Shown: in pieces, positions 32,175 to 33,858 of the stretch
Layout of the letters: each line of letters begins with the position of its first letter
Numbering within the stretch: position 1 is the stretch's first letter
DNA from: CAYRJD01 sp964424585
GTDB taxonomy: Bacteria; Actinomycetota; Acidimicrobiia; Acidimicrobiales; Poriferisodalaceae
DNA: 33,858 bases
NCBI GenBank assembly: GCA_964424585.1
Contig: CAYRJD010000012.1
Span: 1 to 33,858, forward strand
Direction: 5' to 3'
Translations under genes and position numbers: made by a program
Notes under the pieces: model-generated
The model's database searches: none
The model's input: only the letters and a program-made list of their open reading frames with translations
What the model was told of the DNA's origin: nothing

Positions 32175-33067
32175 AGGGCTTCGGTCGCGGTTTGGAGCCT
32201 GGCGTAGACCTGCTTTGCTTCGTCTTCGAGCCCGGCGGGCGTCGGCCCCATCGGCAGTCTCGGTTCGCCGACGTCGACGCCGAGCGTTCGCAGCATCGCC
32301 TTGGTGGGCACCGGGTTGGGGGCGGCGTCGCCGGTTTCGAACGCGAAGCTCTCGAGCAGCGTCTGGTTGATTCGAGTGGCGCGGGCGACGTCGCCTTTGG
32401 CCCACGCATCCATCATCGCGACGTGCTGTGGCGCCGACCAGTGCGCAGCCACGCTGATGACGCCGACCGCGCCGACCGCCAGCAGCGGCAAGGTGAGCCC
32501 GTCGTCGCCTGAGTACACCTCGAAGTCGTCGGGCGTCTGGTCTATGACGACGGCGGTCTCGGCCGGGTTGCCCGCCGCGTCTTTGACGCCGACGATGTTG
32601 GGCACCTCGTGCGCGAGCTGGATGAGCGTCGGCGTGTCGATCTTGCGGCCGGTGCGCACCGGGATGTCGTAGAGGATGACCGGCAGGTGCGTCGCTTGCG
32701 CGATGGCACGGAAGTGCGCTGCTAGGCCAGCTTGCGACGGGCGGTTGTAGTACGGGGTGACGGCGAGGATGCCGTCGACGCCCAGCTCGGCGGCGCGCTG
32801 GGTTTGGGTGACCGAGTGCGCGGTGTCGTTGGTGGAGGTGCCGGCGACGACCGGCACGGTGACGGCCTCGGCGATGGCTCGCCAGAGGTGCCAGTCTTCT
32901 TCGTCGGTGATGGTGGGGCCTTCGCCGGTGGTGCCGGTGATGACCAGGCCTTCGCTGCCTTGGTCGACGAGCCAGTGCGCCAGCCGCACCGCCGCGTCGA
33001 CATCCAGGCTGCCGTCAGCCGCAAACGGCGTGACCATCGCCGGTATCACTCTGCCAAAGCGAGCCAT
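32171..33067 (-). CDS. dapA: 4-hydroxy-tetrahydrodipicolinate synthase
   Basis: Condenses pyruvate and aspartate semialdehyde in the diaminopimelate/lysine pathway, feeding both protein synthesis and peptidoglycan. The 298-residue TIM barrel has GTTGEGPTI (45-53, the triad Thr), VTPYYNRPS (103-111), YDIPVRTG (133-140, Tyr133 of the proton relay and Arg138 for the substrate carboxylate) and the Schiff-base lysine in VGVKDAAGN (Lys162). ATG 33067 is chosen. A TAGTTT -10 box ends eight bases upstream, so the mRNA is probably leaderless. First gene of the dapA - RNase J - ftsK operon, an arrangement common in actinobacteria. Confidence 0.95.
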   Translation of the reverse strand: MARFGRVIPAMVTPFAADGSLDVDAAVRLAHWLVDQGSEGLVITGTTGEGPTITDEEDWHLWRAIAEAVTVPVVAGTSTNDTAHSVTQTQRAAELGVDGILAVTPYYNRPSQAGLAAHFRAIAQATHLPVILYDIPVRTGRKIDTPTLIQLAHEVPNIVGVKDAAGNPAETAVVIDQTPDDFEVYSGDDGLTLPLLAVGAVGVISVAAHWSAPQHVAMMDAWAKGDVARATRINQTLLESFAFETGDAAPNPVPTKAMLRTLGVDVGEPRLPMGPTPAGLEDEAKQVYARLQTATEAL

Positions 33068-33075
33068 AGGCGCTC

Positions 33076-33081
33076 AAACTA
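33076..33081 (-). promoter_or_regulatory. Candidate -10 box (TAGTTT) of the dapA operon
   Basis: TAGTTT on the minus strand is followed by eight bases and ATG 33067, without a Shine-Dalgarno. The -35 is not recognisable. It sits between dapA and the upstream ATPase stop. Confidence 0.42.
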
Positions 33082-33102
33082 GCGGCCCCCGCCGCTAGCG
33101 CC

Positions 33103-33858
33103 TTACCCGACTGCCGTTCGAGGTTGGTAGCGCTGCCGTCTGATCCACAGGCGGACGAACTGCATCGGAAACGCAAGCTGACCGTGGCTCGACGGCGCCA
33201 GCAGGCCGCTGTTGACCAGCCGATTGCGCAGGCGACGAAACGTCGACGTGTCTAGCCCCAGGTGCGCTCGGAGATCACGAACCGCTATCTCGGGTGAGGC
33301 GCTGAGTGCCGCCACGCCCAAGGCTTCGCGCTCAGGCTCCGCGAGCGTGCCCCACACCGACAGCAGCAAGTCGCGACCGGCAACTTCCGCGACCGTGGGT
33401 GCAACGGCTGCGACGTGATTTACGGTGACCGTCTGACTGCCACGCGCTCGTTCGGCCGTGTGGTAGCCGACAACCTGAATCACGTGCGGCCAACCGCCGG
33501 TCAGTTGCGTCATTAGGTCGAGCGCCTCGAGTTCGATGGTCAAGTCCATCATCTGCAGCGACCGGCGAAAGGCCTGCGCCACCTCGTCGTAAGTCAGCAG
33601 TCCAATTTCGTTCGGCTGCATCCGCGAGAGAAACGTCGCGCCGTGGGGCGACTTCGCCTGCGCCAGCAGGTCGGGTAGGCCTGCCACCACGACATCGAAC
33701 GGTTTGCTTGCCCGCGACCGTGCCACCTGAAACGCTTGCCCAAACTCGCGCAACTCATCCACGCCGAGCTTGTGCGCTTCGTCGACCAAGAACAGAACAC
33801 CGTTGCGTGCCTGCTCGGCCACTCGGTCGAACAGGCCGACCAGGTAGTTCTCTTTTTC
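33103..33858 (-). CDS. AAA/STAND-like ATPase with C-terminal winged helix, 5' end beyond the window
   Basis: The frame is open to the right edge, and at least 251 residues are visible. GVLFLVDEAHKL is a Walker B/DEAH-type motif of AAA_16/AAA_22 ATPases. The segment VAGLPDLLAQAKS followed by QPNEIGLLTYDEVAQAFRR is the sensor 1/arginine-finger and lid region of such proteins. The last 80 residues (EREALGVAALSASPEIAVRDLRAHLGLDTSTFRRLRNRLVNSGLL) look like a winged-helix DNA-binding or regulatory domain. The Walker A motif must lie off the window. Such ATPases occur as orphan regulators and beside mobile or defence genes. The function is not assignable and its other neighbours are unseen. It ends at TAA 33103-33105, 35 bases before the dapA start. 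Confidence 0.75.
   Translation of the reverse strand, partial: EKENYLVGLFDRVAEQARNGVLFLVDEAHKLGVDELREFGQAFQVARSRASKPFDVVVAGLPDLLAQAKSPHGATFLSRMQPNEIGLLTYDEVAQAFRRSLQMMDLTIELEALDLMTQLTGGWPHVIQVVGYHTAERARGSQTVTVNHVAAVAPTVAEVAGRDLLLSVWGTLAEPEREALGVAALSASPEIAVRDLRAHLGLDTSTFRRLRNRLVNSGLLAPSSHGQLAFPMQFVRLWIRRQRYQPRTAVG

Noticed and set aside
32175..32405. N-terminal extension of RNase J reaching back into dapA
   Set aside because: The translation is Arg-rich and unlike any RNase J, and would overlap most of the last quarter of dapA.
1..33858. CRISPR array, tRNA, rRNA or intact insertion sequence
   Set aside because: No spacer-repeat pattern, cloverleaf, rRNA-like block or transposase was found; the tandem repeats here are short, contiguous and mostly coding.

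Overview
The window is high-GC bacterial DNA (by eye roughly two thirds G+C, with strong G/C preference at third codon positions) with few gaps. It most resembles an actinobacterium, and best fits the Acidimicrobiia. The reasons are the gene set (class II GlpX fructose-bisphosphatase, Asp-type MurA, MeaB, and a dapA - RNase J - ftsK block plus a pgsA - cinA block), frequent GTG starts, and TAnnnT -10 boxes lying only 7-9 bases before several start codons, which suggests leaderless mRNAs. The lineage is inferred from gene content, not from a marker search.

Layout. 1-670 holds the 3' end of an unrecognised gene ending in two strong hairpins; 671-1007 is non-coding. glpX (minus) is divergent from a J-domain-tailed protein and an L-2-hydroxyglutarate oxidase (plus). 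An MFS transporter and a small alpha/beta hydrolase (minus) are divergent from murA and meaB (plus). 8677-14747 is a minus-strand run transcribed as pgsA, cinA, a toxin-antitoxin-like pair (XRE/ImmA-type metallopeptidase plus DUF4411 PIN-like protein), a methyltransferase, and a START-like/aminoglycoside-phosphotransferase-like fusion. The TA pair sits in a clearly AT-richer block (about 10.9-12.6 kb) and looks acquired. 14819-19417 is a plus-strand operon: M48 peptidase, class IV aminotransferase, and an unusual family A DNA polymerase. 19407-24657 is a six-gene minus-strand operon (nitroreductase, EAMA transporter, Nudix hydrolase, SMP-30 protein, alpha/beta hydrolase, MFS), divergent from an SDR gene. 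25566-33067 is a minus-strand operon: dapA, RNase J, ftsK, a second SMP-30 protein and a lipoprotein. The right edge carries part of an AAA ATPase.

How the genes work together. Most of the window is housekeeping: gluconeogenesis (glpX), peptidoglycan precursors and lysine/diaminopimelate (murA, dapA), phospholipid synthesis (pgsA), RNA decay (RNase J), chromosome segregation (ftsK) and cobalamin-enzyme maintenance (meaB). Accessory character is concentrated in the TA island and in several proteins with altered catalytic motifs.

Most worth a second look: the family A polymerase with an extra block of roughly 180 residues between motifs B and C and a Ser in motif C; the apparent CTG start of RNase J overlapping the dapA stop; MurA with Asp at the fosfomycin-target Cys position; CinA whose C-terminal deamidase motif is eroded; a kinase-like fusion lacking the metal-binding Asp; the TA island beside cinA; and repeated short in-frame tandem duplications in many genes.
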